Part shown: positions 24,368 through 33,376 of the stretch, in pieces | Position numbering within the stretch: the stretch's first letter is position 1 | Layout of the letters: each line of letters opens with the position of its first letter | Assembly (NCBI GenBank): GCA_041653875.1 | Contig: JBAZEM010000001.1 | Span: 1-64,000, forward strand | Direction: 5' to 3' | Length of the DNA stretch: 64,000 nucleotides | Source of the DNA: VSJD01 sp041653875 | GTDB lineage: Bacteria > Verrucomicrobiota > Kiritimatiellia > JAAZAB01 | Program-made: the position numbers and the translations under genes | Notes under the pieces: generated by a model | The model's database searches: none | The model's input: the letters and a program-made list of their open reading frames with translations, nothing else | What the model was told of the DNA's origin: nothing

Positions 24368-25572
24368 ATCGTTATCAATCTGTCCGCCGGCACGGCGTAG
24401 CAGACCAGGTCCCAGCCCTCCTCATTATGCGGACGCAAAAAGAAACGATACTGATCGGAAAAAGACCGGATGAGAAGCGGAATGCGCCATAGGTGATCCG
24501 GATGATGGTAAACGCTGATAGCCAGCACCGGCAAGGCCTTTTCGATTGAATGGCGTGCGCCCATGAGCGCGTCCATTTCTGCGCCTTCGATGTCCATCTT
24601 GACAAAGGTGGGATGCAGATCGTGCAAGATCTCGTCCAAAGGCATGCTTTTCACCTCCAGCGTTCCGGCCGAACTGATGCCGGCGGAGGCCAGGCCGGTA
24701 GCCGCAAAGCGTACGATTTCGCGTCGTGCACCGATCGCCATGGGCAGTATCTTGACGTGGTCTCGCCGGTTGCCCGGCAAGATTGCGGCATAGTTTTCCA
24801 AAGACCGAAGATTTCCCGGATCCGGCTCAATGGCGATGAACGCGCCTCTGAACGCGGGCTGCCGTTCGAAGAAGGCGCGCAATGAATCTCCGTCGTAGGC
24901 CCCACAATCGACAAAAACCTCGTCCGCTGACAAGCTGAACAGATCATCTGGAAAGTATTGAGCGTGCGACACCGGGGAGGATAAGCCGTCAAAATCTAAA
25001 TGCAATCGCCAGCGTACTTGGGCTATGTATTCGCGCCGCGAAGCCTCGTCTGTCCACAACGCAAAAGCGCGAGTGATTTGCTCGGCTTGTGGAAGAAGCA
25101 TATGCGGTAAGCCAATGGCATAATAAGGCAGGAAAATGTCCGCATATTTCCAAAACAATGGCGCAAAGGACACGACCTTTGCGCCACCCAGTTTGAGCAA
25201 CTTCCGGCGGGTGTGCGCCAATCTGTGATCGCCGCCTGCTCGCCAAATGGCAACCACAAATGCGGCGTTGTTGGCAAATTGCCGGATGGCCATTTGCGGG
25301 CTTGCCACGCGCAGTCCTTCTATCGTTTGGTTCCAGAGTGCGGCGTTGTTGTCTGCGAACGCCAGCGGCTCGATGCCGACTTGCCTCAATCCAGCCAGCG
25401 TTTTGCGTCCCAGTCCGCCGGCGCCAAAGAGAACCAGTCGATCGCTAAATGGTGATGTTTGCTTGTCAAAGGCGGCTCGTTCGCGGCAGATAGCGGAAGC
25501 AATATTCTCTTCCAGCAGGTCTTGTAGCTCGGTCTCAAGAGAGGGGGCGCGGGTATCTTTGGAGATTACCAT
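24364..25572 (-). CDS. FkbM-family methyltransferase
   Basis: A 402-aa protein. The first ~170 residues hold a GAGGLGRKTLAGLRQVGIEPLAF Rossmann-like motif near 50-70. The C-terminal half is an FkbM-type SAM methyltransferase with DEVFVDCGAYDGDSLRAF (about 216-233), FIAIEPDPGNLRSLE (about 246-260) and FVKMDIEGAEMDAL (about 325-338). FkbM enzymes O-methylate sugars or other small molecules. It overlaps neighbours on both sides, so it belongs firmly to the operon. Confidence 0.82.
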   Translation of the reverse strand: MVISKDTRAPSLETELQDLLEENIASAICRERAAFDKQTSPFSDRLVLFGAGGLGRKTLAGLRQVGIEPLAFADNNAALWNQTIEGLRVASPQMAIRQFANNAAFVVAIWRAGGDHRLAHTRRKLLKLGGAKVVSFAPLFWKYADIFLPYYAIGLPHMLLPQAEQITRAFALWTDEASRREYIAQVRWRLHLDFDGLSSPVSHAQYFPDDLFSLSADEVFVDCGAYDGDSLRAFFERQPAFRGAFIAIEPDPGNLRSLENYAAILPGNRRDHVKILPMAIGARREIVRFAATGLASAGISSAGTLEVKSMPLDEILHDLHPTFVKMDIEGAEMDALMGARHSIEKALPVLAISVYHHPDHLWRIPLLIRSFSDQYRFFLRPHNEEGWDLVCYAVPADRLITI

Positions 25573-26387
25573 GACGTCCAGCCTCCATCCACTATCAGGT
25601 TGGCGCCTGTCATATAGGATGATGCTTCAGAGGCCAAAAAGAGCAATGCGCCATTCATCTCGTCAGGTTGTGCCATGCGGCCAAGCACGGTATGCGCCGA
25701 GTAATTTTGGACAAATGCATCTTCATGGTTGTTGTACACACCGCCAGGAGTAAGTGCGTTAACCCTGATGTTTTGTCCGGCAAAATAAGTCGCTAAATAG
25801 CGAGTCAGTCCGAGGGCGCCCGCTTTGGTTGCCGAATAGAAAGCTGGCTTGTATTGCATCGCTTTCCCGGGTAACCGATAAATGCGCTGATCTGGTCCCA
25901 CCAGTCCGTAGGTGGAGCAAATATTGACAATCGAGCCGCTTTTTTGGACAAGCATCTGGCGCGCGGCCGCTTGGCAACACAAAAACATACCTGTCAGGTT
26001 TACATCGAGCGCCTGCTTCCAAGACGCAAGCGGGTAGTCTTCGAACCGGCTGGGGTGTTTGTTTTGTTGCGAGTTGTCGAACTTTGGATCCATGGCGGCA
26101 CTATTAACAAGAATATCCAGTCGTTGAAACGTTGTCAATGTCATTTGTAACATGGATTGAACCGACTCTGAATCCTTAACGTCAACACTCACCGGAAAGA
26201 CTGTCAGCCCTTCATTTTTCAAATCTTTTGCATATGCTTGTGCGGATGAGACATTCAAGTCGGCGATAACCACCTGCGCCCCGGCCTGTGCCAGTGTACG
26301 GCAGAATTCTCGGCCCAGCAGGCCCGCCCCGCCGGTGACGAGGGCTGTCCGCCCCTTTAAGTTAAATTTGGCTAAAATATCGCTCAT
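25566..26387 (-). CDS. SDR-family oxidoreductase
   Basis: A 273-aa short-chain dehydrogenase/reductase. Seen: ALVTGGAGLLGREFC (TGxxxGxG cofactor site, about 15-29), VIADLNVS at the end of beta 2, LVNSAAMDPKF (NNAG-like), the catalytic Ser region SIVNICSTYG, and YSATKAG (YxxxK, about 185-191). The best context match is the SDR of legionaminic-acid-type and other surface-sugar clusters; substrate is unknown. AGGAAG lies 5 nt before ATG 26387. Confidence 0.85.
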   Translation of the reverse strand: MSDILAKFNLKGRTALVTGGAGLLGREFCRTLAQAGAQVVIADLNVSSAQAYAKDLKNEGLTVFPVSVDVKDSESVQSMLQMTLTTFQRLDILVNSAAMDPKFDNSQQNKHPSRFEDYPLASWKQALDVNLTGMFLCCQAAARQMLVQKSGSIVNICSTYGLVGPDQRIYRLPGKAMQYKPAFYSATKAGALGLTRYLATYFAGQNIRVNALTPGGVYNNHEDAFVQNYSAHTVLGRMAQPDEMNGALLFLASEASSYMTGANLIVDGGWTSW

Positions 26388-26465
26388 GGATCTTCCTTTC
26401 AGCGCAAGCTATTGGCAGTTAAAGCATGTCCGAGCCGATTAAATTGAATATGGCCTGCGCAAGAT

Positions 26466-27470
26466 TCAGCCGGTCGCTGTAGAAGGCGGAGCATCTTCTG
26501 CGTGCCGGGCCTGGAATGCAAGTGCTTGGGTGGCGATCTTGAGCGCATGTATCCCATCATCCAGCGTGCAAATAGGCAAGGCCTCGGAATGGGCCACGGC
26601 TATAAAGTGGCGCATTTCATCCATGAACAGGCGGTTGCGTTCAAAGCCTTCCGAAGGCATAAAGTGTTCCCAGTCTGCATGGTTGTGTCGGTAGAGGGCC
26701 AGCGATCCATCTGCATTGTCCCAGCGAAGGGTGCCCTGGGTTCCAATGATCTCGATGTGATGTGTAGCCGGCTGCTGGATGTAATCGAGGTGAACACTGC
26801 CAATTGCGCCATTTGGGAAGCGCAGGCCAATCTCTGCGATATCGTCCACCGGGATTTCCAAATCCCCCATTGTGCCGGCATATGCCCAAGATAATTGAGG
26901 TTTGCCAAACAACCAGCTTAAGTAATCCAACGGATGGCAAAGGGTCAAGAGTACGCCCCCCCCTAAATCGGCGCGAGCTGCATAACCCTGCCGATAGTCT
27001 TCGCCGGGGTGCCAGTTTGGCAAGTACTCGCCCCAATGCGATCGCACTGAAACAGGACGACCGACAGCTCCTTCCGCTAGGAGGCGGGATGCAATCTGTA
27101 GTGTGGGATGAAACCTAAATTGAAACCCCACCAATATCTGGCCGCCGCCGCGTCGCGCGGCCAGTTGAAGATCTTTGATGCGTTCTATTGAATGCGAAAT
27201 CGGTTTCTCCAGCAATAGATGGCAACCGGATTGGGCCGCGGGGATCGCCACATCAAGATGCAACGACGTTGGGTTGGATATGATCGCGGCGTCCGGATGA
27301 TGTTCTAACGCGGCGTCCAAGCTTGTCTCAGTCGGGAACTCGTCCAATTCATCTTCCGGCAAGGCGACAGGCCGGTTGCGGTACAGAATGATGTCCCTTT
27401 CGCCAAGGGCAAGCAGGTTGTGCAGATGACGGCGCCCAATGGATCCGAGTCCGGCAATTAGAAATTTCAT
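26466..27470 (-). CDS. Gfo/Idh/MocA-family sugar oxidoreductase
   Basis: A 334-aa NAD(P)-dependent oxidoreductase. The N-terminus FLIAGLGSIGRRHLHNLLALG is the nucleotide-binding fold, and HLLLEKPISHSIERI (EKP motif, about 88-102) is the family hallmark. The C-terminal part GVLLTLCHPLDYLSWLFG supplies the substrate-side domain. It probably acts on a nucleotide sugar or sugar phosphate in the same glycan pathway as the SDR and NeuB genes. Confidence 0.87.
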   Translation of the reverse strand: MKFLIAGLGSIGRRHLHNLLALGERDIILYRNRPVALPEDELDEFPTETSLDAALEHHPDAAIISNPTSLHLDVAIPAAQSGCHLLLEKPISHSIERIKDLQLAARRGGGQILVGFQFRFHPTLQIASRLLAEGAVGRPVSVRSHWGEYLPNWHPGEDYRQGYAARADLGGGVLLTLCHPLDYLSWLFGKPQLSWAYAGTMGDLEIPVDDIAEIGLRFPNGAIGSVHLDYIQQPATHHIEIIGTQGTLRWDNADGSLALYRHNHADWEHFMPSEGFERNRLFMDEMRHFIAVAHSEALPICTLDDGIHALKIATQALAFQARHAEDAPPSTATG

Positions 27471-27501
27471 CCTCAGCTATATCCTAAACGAAATTGTCTA
27501 T

Positions 27502-29298
27502 CTATTCTTCAAGAGGAGGAATAAGCATGTTCGAGAAAAACTCTTGACGGTCCAAAAAGGGCCATAAGTCCTCTAAAGGTTTGGAAACCATTGAGCCATC
27601 GGCGCGTTGCGCCGATGAGAGGCTCGGAGCGCGGGGTTCATCAGGCCGGACCATTACCTCGCACACCACCGGCCCAGGCGATTCTAAAACCGCCCTGACT
27701 TGTCGCCTTAGATCGGTTTGATCCGCGATGTGCGCTGTAGAAAGGCCATAAGCGGCTGCGACTTTTTTGAGCGGAGGCAGCGTCAGGCCGCTGCCGGCAT
27801 CTGCGCCGGTTAATCGTCCGAAGTACCGCGTCTGTGAGGTGCGGATCGAAGAGTAGCCTTGATTGTTCAGCACAAATAACTTGATCGGCAATTTCAGGCG
27901 AGCGATGGTTTCGAATTCTTGGATGTTGAGTTGAATCCCCCCGTCTCCATCAACACAAACGGTGCGTTTGCGCCCACTGGCCAGACAGGCGCCGATGCCG
28001 GCTGGCAGGCCATAACCCATCGCGCCCAATGCTGTTGTCACGAGAACTCGTTGCCCTTCCTTTACCCTTAACGCCAGCAAGAAAATTTCAATGCCGGTGC
28101 CCGCGCTGCCGGAGACAATCACATCGTCCCCCGTCAATTCGTCCGACAACACATCGGTTAGGACGTAAGTGCTCACAAGCTTTTGCGCGCGGTACTCAGG
28201 TAGCACGACCGGATATTTGGTCTTCCACGCGCGGCAGCGTGTTGTCCAGTCCGAACGATCCCGGCTTGCAATTTGCTCGCTTTGCCGGAGCAGCTCCTGA
28301 ATGAAGACCTTGGCATCCGCGCAGACCGGCACTGCAATCGGTGTTTTCATCTTGCGGATCTCGGTTGGGTCAATGTCAACCATGATCTTGTTCGCCGCTC
28401 GCGCGAACCGGTCGTGCGCGTAACCGGTCAGAACCATGTCGAGACGAGCTCCAAGAGTGAGCAGCCAGTCTGAGTTTTGCAAAGCAAAATTCGGGCCGCG
28501 GGGCGCGACCGGGCCAGGCCGTCCCACGAGCAGCTCGTGAGCCTCCGGTAAAAGATCATGGGCAAGCCATGTTAACAAAACCGGCACACCCAGCCGCTGG
28601 ACGAGTTCGCGCATCTCGCGCTTGGCGCCCGCCAGCCGTACGCCGTTGCCGATTAACAGGATGGGACGCTTGGCGGCATTCAGCAATTGGATCGTCTGGG
28701 CGACCTGACTGTGCACATTGCTCGACACAGGCGCGGCATCAAGTTCGCATGGATCGAAACCTTTGAGCAAAGCCGGATCGATTTGCGAGCCTTGAACGTC
28801 AAGTGGAATATCAATCCAGACCGGTCCGGGGCGTCCTGTTCTGGCAAGCCAAACTGCTTTTTCCAGATGATAACGGATTGCGGTCGGATCCATCACGGTA
28901 ACAGCATGCTTGGTGATCGACTTAACGATGGCGACGATGTCTAATTCTTGGACGCCCATTTGGCGAACGCCTGTGTCGCCTATCATGTCGGAGCGCTTGA
29001 CTTGGCCGGAGATAAACAGACAAGGCGTCGAGTCCAGCCATGCGCCTGCCGTGCCTGTGATGGCATTCGTGCCGCCGGGACCGGTCGAAACTATCGCCAC
29101 GCCCAGGCTCTCGCTGACCTTGCCGTATGTTTCCGCCGCCATCGCCGCGGCTTGCTCGTGCAAGTTGCAGACATACTCGACCCCGGGACAATGTCCTGAC
29201 GAGTCGTTCAGGTGCATCGCGCCGCCGCCGGCTACCATGAACACATGCTTTACACCTTGTTGCGCGATAAATTGAAATACATAGTCTGAAAGTTTCAT
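27502..29298 (-). CDS. Acetolactate-synthase-like thiamine diphosphate enzyme
   Basis: A 598-aa three-domain TPP enzyme. The N-terminal Pyr domain has VFMVAGGGAMHLNDS and the catalytic-type Glu in CNLHEQAAAMAAETYG (about 44-59). The central domain lies about 190-330. The C-terminal PP domain contains CVDGDGGIQLNIQEFETIARLKLPIKLFVLNNQGY (GDG...NN, about 447-482). Biosynthetic acetolactate synthases are similar in length, but its position in a glycan operon suggests a sugar-modifying carboligase or decarboxylase. The substrate cannot be read from sequence. Confidence 0.83.
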   Translation of the reverse strand: MKLSDYVFQFIAQQGVKHVFMVAGGGAMHLNDSSGHCPGVEYVCNLHEQAAAMAAETYGKVSESLGVAIVSTGPGGTNAITGTAGAWLDSTPCLFISGQVKRSDMIGDTGVRQMGVQELDIVAIVKSITKHAVTVMDPTAIRYHLEKAVWLARTGRPGPVWIDIPLDVQGSQIDPALLKGFDPCELDAAPVSSNVHSQVAQTIQLLNAAKRPILLIGNGVRLAGAKREMRELVQRLGVPVLLTWLAHDLLPEAHELLVGRPGPVAPRGPNFALQNSDWLLTLGARLDMVLTGYAHDRFARAANKIMVDIDPTEIRKMKTPIAVPVCADAKVFIQELLRQSEQIASRDRSDWTTRCRAWKTKYPVVLPEYRAQKLVSTYVLTDVLSDELTGDDVIVSGSAGTGIEIFLLALRVKEGQRVLVTTALGAMGYGLPAGIGACLASGRKRTVCVDGDGGIQLNIQEFETIARLKLPIKLFVLNNQGYSSIRTSQTRYFGRLTGADAGSGLTLPPLKKVAAAYGLSTAHIADQTDLRRQVRAVLESPGPVVCEVMVRPDEPRAPSLSSAQRADGSMVSKPLEDLWPFLDRQEFFSNMLIPPLEE

Positions 29299-29313
29299 GA
29301 CATTGTCATATTC

Positions 29314-31611
29314 CTATTCCGGCCATTGATCTGACGCATAGTCTGTCAGGCGGTGATCGGCATCCAAGATCGGCATAATGCGACTTCGTCCCGGCAAATG
29401 TGCGCGGATTTCCGCTGCGCTAATGTTCTCGCGCCCGAACACAAAATTGCGGGTCATTATCTCGGCGATGGGGCTGTTAAGTGATTGACCGCGCGCCAGC
29501 GCATGACGGATGTCTCCATCGGTGATCACGCCGAGCACGACTTTGATTTCGTCCACCACAAACGCAATGCCCATTTTGTTGGCGTCAATCGTCTGGAGCG
29601 TGGTCAGCACCGTGGCTGACGATGCAACGACCAGATGACTCACATCGATTTTTTTTGGGCGCGTGGGCTTGACGCGCAAGACCTTGCTGGCCCAGACGAT
29701 TTCAGTCAGTCGCTCTAATGCTATTTGAAAGCCTTTGCCGTCTTGGTGATGACCCATCCAGATTTCGGGTACTAGGCTGGGCTGGTTCTGCAAGAGGACC
29801 GGCATCAACTCGACAAAATTTACTTGGCCTTCGCCGATCTGCAACCCTTCGCCCGAAGTGCCCGCTCCATCCGAGGCGTGCACGTGACGAATATAAGACA
29901 AACAGCGCCGGGTAAATTCCAGCAGGCCGGCCCCGCTTCGACAGCATTCGAGTGCGGCATGTGACACGTCGAAGCATAATCCCAATCCGGAATCGGCGCA
30001 GAGTTGTGCGGTGTTCTCCGCGTCCGTCAGCACATGCCCAAACCAGCGGCCTCCAAAATACCAAGGGTAGGGCGGCAGATTTTCCAACAGGAGATCGACG
30101 TCAGTCGTATCGAGTTGGCGCAACGATTCGAGTAGCCGCTCGCTGGCGGTTGCCACATTATAAGTTTTGCCGTCGCGCGACATTCCCCCCACATGAAAAA
30201 CGATCTTTGGGCCGCGCGGGAAGGTGTTCCGGAACCAAGGGGCCATCTTGCGCACGAGGTCGATCGTTTGCTGGATACGCTTAACAGACCAGCGCCGCTG
30301 TTCTTCGTTTGCCGAGCAAAGGTCGATCAGATGATCGTAAAAATATTCGGCAGCATGTACCACCAGGTCATATGGGCGCTTAACTGTCGGAAACGCTTTG
30401 ATGCCTTCATCCAAGTCGCGGTCACTCACGTGAAACTCGACTAGTGACATGCCGGCCTTTTCGAAAAGCAGCAGCATGTGATCAATATCGGTAAACCGTG
30501 CAATGATGCCCCACGGCGCCCCGATCTCTATCGTCTTGAGTTGGCGGGGATGCTCAGGATCGCGCAGGTCGCCGTCAACAAAAAAATCGTCTTGCCGCAG
30601 ATTCCGGTTGGTGCGTCGGCCTACCAATTTGTTGATGAGTTGTGGCGAAAGCCCCAGCCCGGGACTCTTACTGGTGATCATGTCGCGGGTCAGTGTCGTG
30701 CCGGCCGGGATATCCTCGCTTGCCGATAGGCTCTTGGCCAGAACGCGCCGATTAAGCAGCTCACCTCGAGTAATCCATCGGTGTGGCACACCCAATGAAG
30801 CCTCCACTTCTCGAACAGCACGAACTTGCTCGGCGAACATATCCGGCTCTAAGCTGGCAGAGTGATCTGGGCCGCGCATGTTGCGATCAAGTGTCAGGTG
30901 ACGTTCTAACAAACACGCGCCCATTGCCACTGCGGCCAGCGAGATGGCGATTCCCGTGTCATGCCCCGAATAACCCACGGGCCAGCCGGACCATTCTCGC
31001 AAGGTTTGCATGAAGCGCAAATTGATTTCTTCGGCCGATGCCGGATACGTGCTGACACAATGAAACAGCGCGCATTCGGCATCCCGTTCTTTCAGGAAAG
31101 CCAGCGTGCGCCGGATTTCGTCTTCGGTAGACATTCCAGTAGACAGGAGCATGGGTTTGCCGGTCTTTAGGATATACTCTATGAGGGGCCAATTTGTCAT
31201 ATCGGGCGAACCGATTTTGTAGGCAGGCAAATCAAGTGTTTCTAAAAAATCCACGCTGATCCGGTCCCAAGGTGTACATAAGATTGCGATCCTTTGTTGG
31301 CGACAATAAGCCGCCAACTCGCGAAATTTATCATCAGACAATTCGAATTCCACCAGTAAAGGGACTAGATACTGCAAGCCCTGTTCGCCCTGCCTTGGCT
31401 GATCAAGGATTGCCTGTTGATAAACCTGGCTCAACTTGCGTTTTTGGAATTTGACGGCATCCACACCGGCTTGTACGGCGGCATCCACTATCTTCTTTGC
31501 CAAGTCCAAGTCGCCGTTGTGATTAACACCCACTTCGGCGATAATGTAACAAGGCTCGCCCGGACCAATCCGTCGGCCATTGATTTCAATGTGTGTTTTA
31601 GGCTTGTTCAT
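29314..31611 (-). CDS. NeuB-type sialic acid synthase fused to a TIM-barrel isomerase-like domain and CBS pair
   Basis: A 765-aa fusion and the first gene of the glycan operon. Residues 1-345 are a nonulosonic acid synthase: IIAEVGVNHNGDLDLAKKI (24-42), VKFQKRK, KIGSPDMTNWPLI and LLSTGMS, then a SAF/antifreeze-like domain near 285-345. Residues about 350-640 form a xylose-isomerase/AP-endonuclease-like TIM barrel (LLLENLPPYPW, LCFDVSHA, RHVHASDGAG). Residues about 640-765 contain a CBS pair (TIDANKMGIAFVVD...LGVITDGDIRHAL). NeuB makes sialic-acid-like sugars from a hexosamine and PEP. The barrel may process the precursor sugar, and the CBS pair may sense a nucleotide. Both roles are inference. 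Confidence 0.85.
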   Translation of the reverse strand: MNKPKTHIEINGRRIGPGEPCYIIAEVGVNHNGDLDLAKKIVDAAVQAGVDAVKFQKRKLSQVYQQAILDQPRQGEQGLQYLVPLLVEFELSDDKFRELAAYCRQQRIAILCTPWDRISVDFLETLDLPAYKIGSPDMTNWPLIEYILKTGKPMLLSTGMSTEDEIRRTLAFLKERDAECALFHCVSTYPASAEEINLRFMQTLREWSGWPVGYSGHDTGIAISLAAVAMGACLLERHLTLDRNMRGPDHSASLEPDMFAEQVRAVREVEASLGVPHRWITRGELLNRRVLAKSLSASEDIPAGTTLTRDMITSKSPGLGLSPQLINKLVGRRTNRNLRQDDFFVDGDLRDPEHPRQLKTIEIGAPWGIIARFTDIDHMLLLFEKAGMSLVEFHVSDRDLDEGIKAFPTVKRPYDLVVHAAEYFYDHLIDLCSANEEQRRWSVKRIQQTIDLVRKMAPWFRNTFPRGPKIVFHVGGMSRDGKTYNVATASERLLESLRQLDTTDVDLLLENLPPYPWYFGGRWFGHVLTDAENTAQLCADSGLGLCFDVSHAALECCRSGAGLLEFTRRCLSYIRHVHASDGAGTSGEGLQIGEGQVNFVELMPVLLQNQPSLVPEIWMGHHQDGKGFQIALERLTEIVWASKVLRVKPTRPKKIDVSHLVVASSATVLTTLQTIDANKMGIAFVVDEIKVVLGVITDGDIRHALARGQSLNSPIAEIMTRNFVFGRENISAAEIRAHLPGRSRIMPILDADHRLTDYASDQWPE

Positions 31612-31649
31612 GACCCCGATTCATTAGCATCCCATAGAAAATGAAAAAG

Positions 31650-31714
31650 CTGGAATGATCCGGCCGTCATGAAATAATGACGGTGAAGCCAAAACAAAAG
31701 GAGGATCATTCCAG
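31650..31714 (+). promoter_or_regulatory. Stem-loop masking the transposase ribosome-binding site
   Basis: CTGGAATGATCC (31650-31661) is a perfect complement of GGATCATTCCAG (31703-31714), with an inner hairpin CCGTCAT/ATGACGG (31664-31670, 31677-31683). The right arm includes part of the AGGAGG ribosome-binding site and ends 2 nt before the ATG. Transcripts entering from outside would bury the site, which limits transposase synthesis. Confidence 0.65.
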
Positions 31715-31716
31715 CG

Positions 31717-32928
31717 ATGAAAAAATACACGATGTTCAAGCAGGTTTGCAATCTTATTCCGCCGCATCTTGTGAATAAACTGGCCCGAGAATATGGCGCG
31801 GAAGAAAAAAGCCGGACGTTCACGCCGTGGAGTCATGTCGCGGCCTTGGTCTATGCTCAGTTGACCCATGCGATTGGATTGAACGATGTATGCGACGCGT
31901 TGCGGATGAATCGTGGAGCCCTGTCCACGATTCGTGGTGCTACGCCACCGAGCAGAAATAATCTGAGCCATGCCAATAAGGTGCGGGACGCACAGATGGC
32001 GAAAGCATTGTATTGGACAATGATGGAGCATTTGATGAAGCAAAGTCCGGGATTTGCCAAAGGGAAAATACGCCGTGGCTATTTGCGGCGCTTTCACAAG
32101 GCGATTTATGCAGTGGATTCGACCACGATCCAATTGGTTGCGAACTGTATGGATTGGGCCAAACACCGGCGACGGAAAGCGGCGGCCAAGTGTCATTTGA
32201 GGTTGAACCTGCAGAGTTTTTTGCCGGTATGCGCCATCGTTGACACGGCAAGATTTCATGACGCCAGCCAGGCCCGGGATGTCTGTGCCGACATGCGCCC
32301 CGGTGAAATCGTCATATTTGACAAGGCTTATATTGATTTTCAGCATTTGAGCGAATTGACCGAACGCGAAATAAATTGGGTCAGCCGCGCCAAGGATTAC
32401 CTGCAATATAAGGTGGTGAAGCGTCTGCCAACTACGGATAATCCGCGTATCTTGAGGGACGAGATTATTGAACTGGCGGTGTTTAATTCGCGCCAAGCCT
32501 ATCCTGGCCATTTGCGGCGGATTGTGGCGCGTGTGGAGGTGGACGGGAAAGAGGAGGTTTTTGTTTTTCTGAGCAACCATATGACATGGAGTGCTTGGAC
32601 GGTGACGGAATTGTATCGGTGCCGTTGGGACATAGAGGTGTTCTTCAAGGAAATTAAACAGACTTTGCAACTGGCCGATTTTCTGGGACATAATGCCAAC
32701 GCGGTGCGCTGGCAGATGTGGATGGGACTGCTGGTGCACTTGATTTTGCGTTATCTGGCTTATCTCTATTCCTGGGCGCATAGTTTCACGCGACTGTTTA
32801 CCGTGGTGCGGGCGGTATTATGGCGCTATTTTTACTTGGATGATTTGTTGAATTCCTATGGGACAGCCAAACCACCTGGCCACATCTGCGGCACTCCGGA
32901 ACTGGCCTATTTGCCGGGGTTCGTCTGA
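31717..32928 (+). CDS. IS4-family DDE transposase
   Basis: A 403-aa transposase with catalytic residues in order: Asp134 in AVDSTTIQL, Asp202 in VIFDKAYIDF, and Glu307 in YRCRWDIEVFFKEIKQ, the YREK-like signature of the IS4 group. The N-terminal DUF4372-like region (FTPWSHVAALVYAQLTHA, LSHANKVRDAQMA) is intact. The reading frame appears complete, so the element may be active. A partial copy of the right terminal repeat (TTCCTATGGGACAGCC) occurs inside the last codons near 32853. Confidence 0.92.
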   Translation: MKKYTMFKQVCNLIPPHLVNKLAREYGAEEKSRTFTPWSHVAALVYAQLTHAIGLNDVCDALRMNRGALSTIRGATPPSRNNLSHANKVRDAQMAKALYWTMMEHLMKQSPGFAKGKIRRGYLRRFHKAIYAVDSTTIQLVANCMDWAKHRRRKAAAKCHLRLNLQSFLPVCAIVDTARFHDASQARDVCADMRPGEIVIFDKAYIDFQHLSELTEREINWVSRAKDYLQYKVVKRLPTTDNPRILRDEIIELAVFNSRQAYPGHLRRIVARVEVDGKEEVFVFLSNHMTWSAWTVTELYRCRWDIEVFFKEIKQTLQLADFLGHNANAVRWQMWMGLLVHLILRYLAYLYSWAHSFTRLFTVVRAVLWRYFYLDDLLNSYGTAKPPGHICGTPELAYLPGFV

Positions 32929-32942
32929 TTCCTGTGGGACAG

Positions 32943-33147
32943 CCATGTGTTGAAAGGAGATATGATCCATATATGTTACACCAAAAAACCGGAACTGAAC
33001 TTTTCGAGGAAGATTGGTTTTTCCTCGATATTAGCCGTGTTCTAACTCAAATTGTTGGCTCTATGGGATGACAGTGTATTGATTTCATTAAATTTCTCAC
33101 ACGCGGCGAAGCCTTGCGATCAAGGCGCTCTCGAATGGGCATCGATC
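32943..33147. other. Gene-poor stretch after the IS element
   Basis: Contains a 7-bp hairpin (CGAGGAA at 33005-33011, TTCCTCG at 33021-33027) and a 32-codon frame from ATG 32973 preceded by AAAGGAGA, translating to MLHQKTGTELFEEDWFF and onward to a stop at 33071. It has no recognised family and may be chance or the relic of a gene cut by the IS. Confidence 0.3.
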
Positions 33148-33376
33148 TTACGTCTCTTGATTAGCACGGTCGATTTCGTCCCTGAAGCGTCGAAAATCAC
33201 CCAGGCGCCCGGACACCACCTCGTAAAGTATGTCAGGGTTCACCTCGTCATAACCATGAACGATCAGGTTGCGCATGCGGACCATGGAGCGGTAAGGCTC
33301 GGCATTCTGCAAAAACGACCTGCTGATCCAGGAGAGCGAGTTTGCGCTGGATGACGCCGTTCCACTTCAAGGTCAT
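33148..33376 (-). pseudogene. HepT-like (DUF86) toxin remnant
   Basis: The 5' end (MTLKWNGVIQRKLALLD, from 33376) and the 3' end (RMRNLIVHGYDEVNPDILY and DFRRFRDEIDRANQET) of a HepT HEPN-domain toxin survive in two reading frames. The RNLIVHGY motif is the HEPN RxxxxH active site. About 60 internal residues and the frame are lost, so no full toxin is made. It overlaps the stop of the adjacent nucleotidyltransferase gene, as in MntA-HepT modules. Confidence 0.7.

Larger units (their letters stand above)
31628..32942 (+). mobile_element. IS4-family insertion sequence
   Basis: One transposase gene is flanked by imperfect terminal inverted repeats (CATCCCATAGAAAA at 31628-31641; the right end 32929-32942 reads TTCCTGTGGGACAG, sharing TCCCA-AG-AA in inverse). 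A target duplication could not be defined by eye. The element lies 17 bp upstream of the first gene of the glycan operon. Confidence 0.75.
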
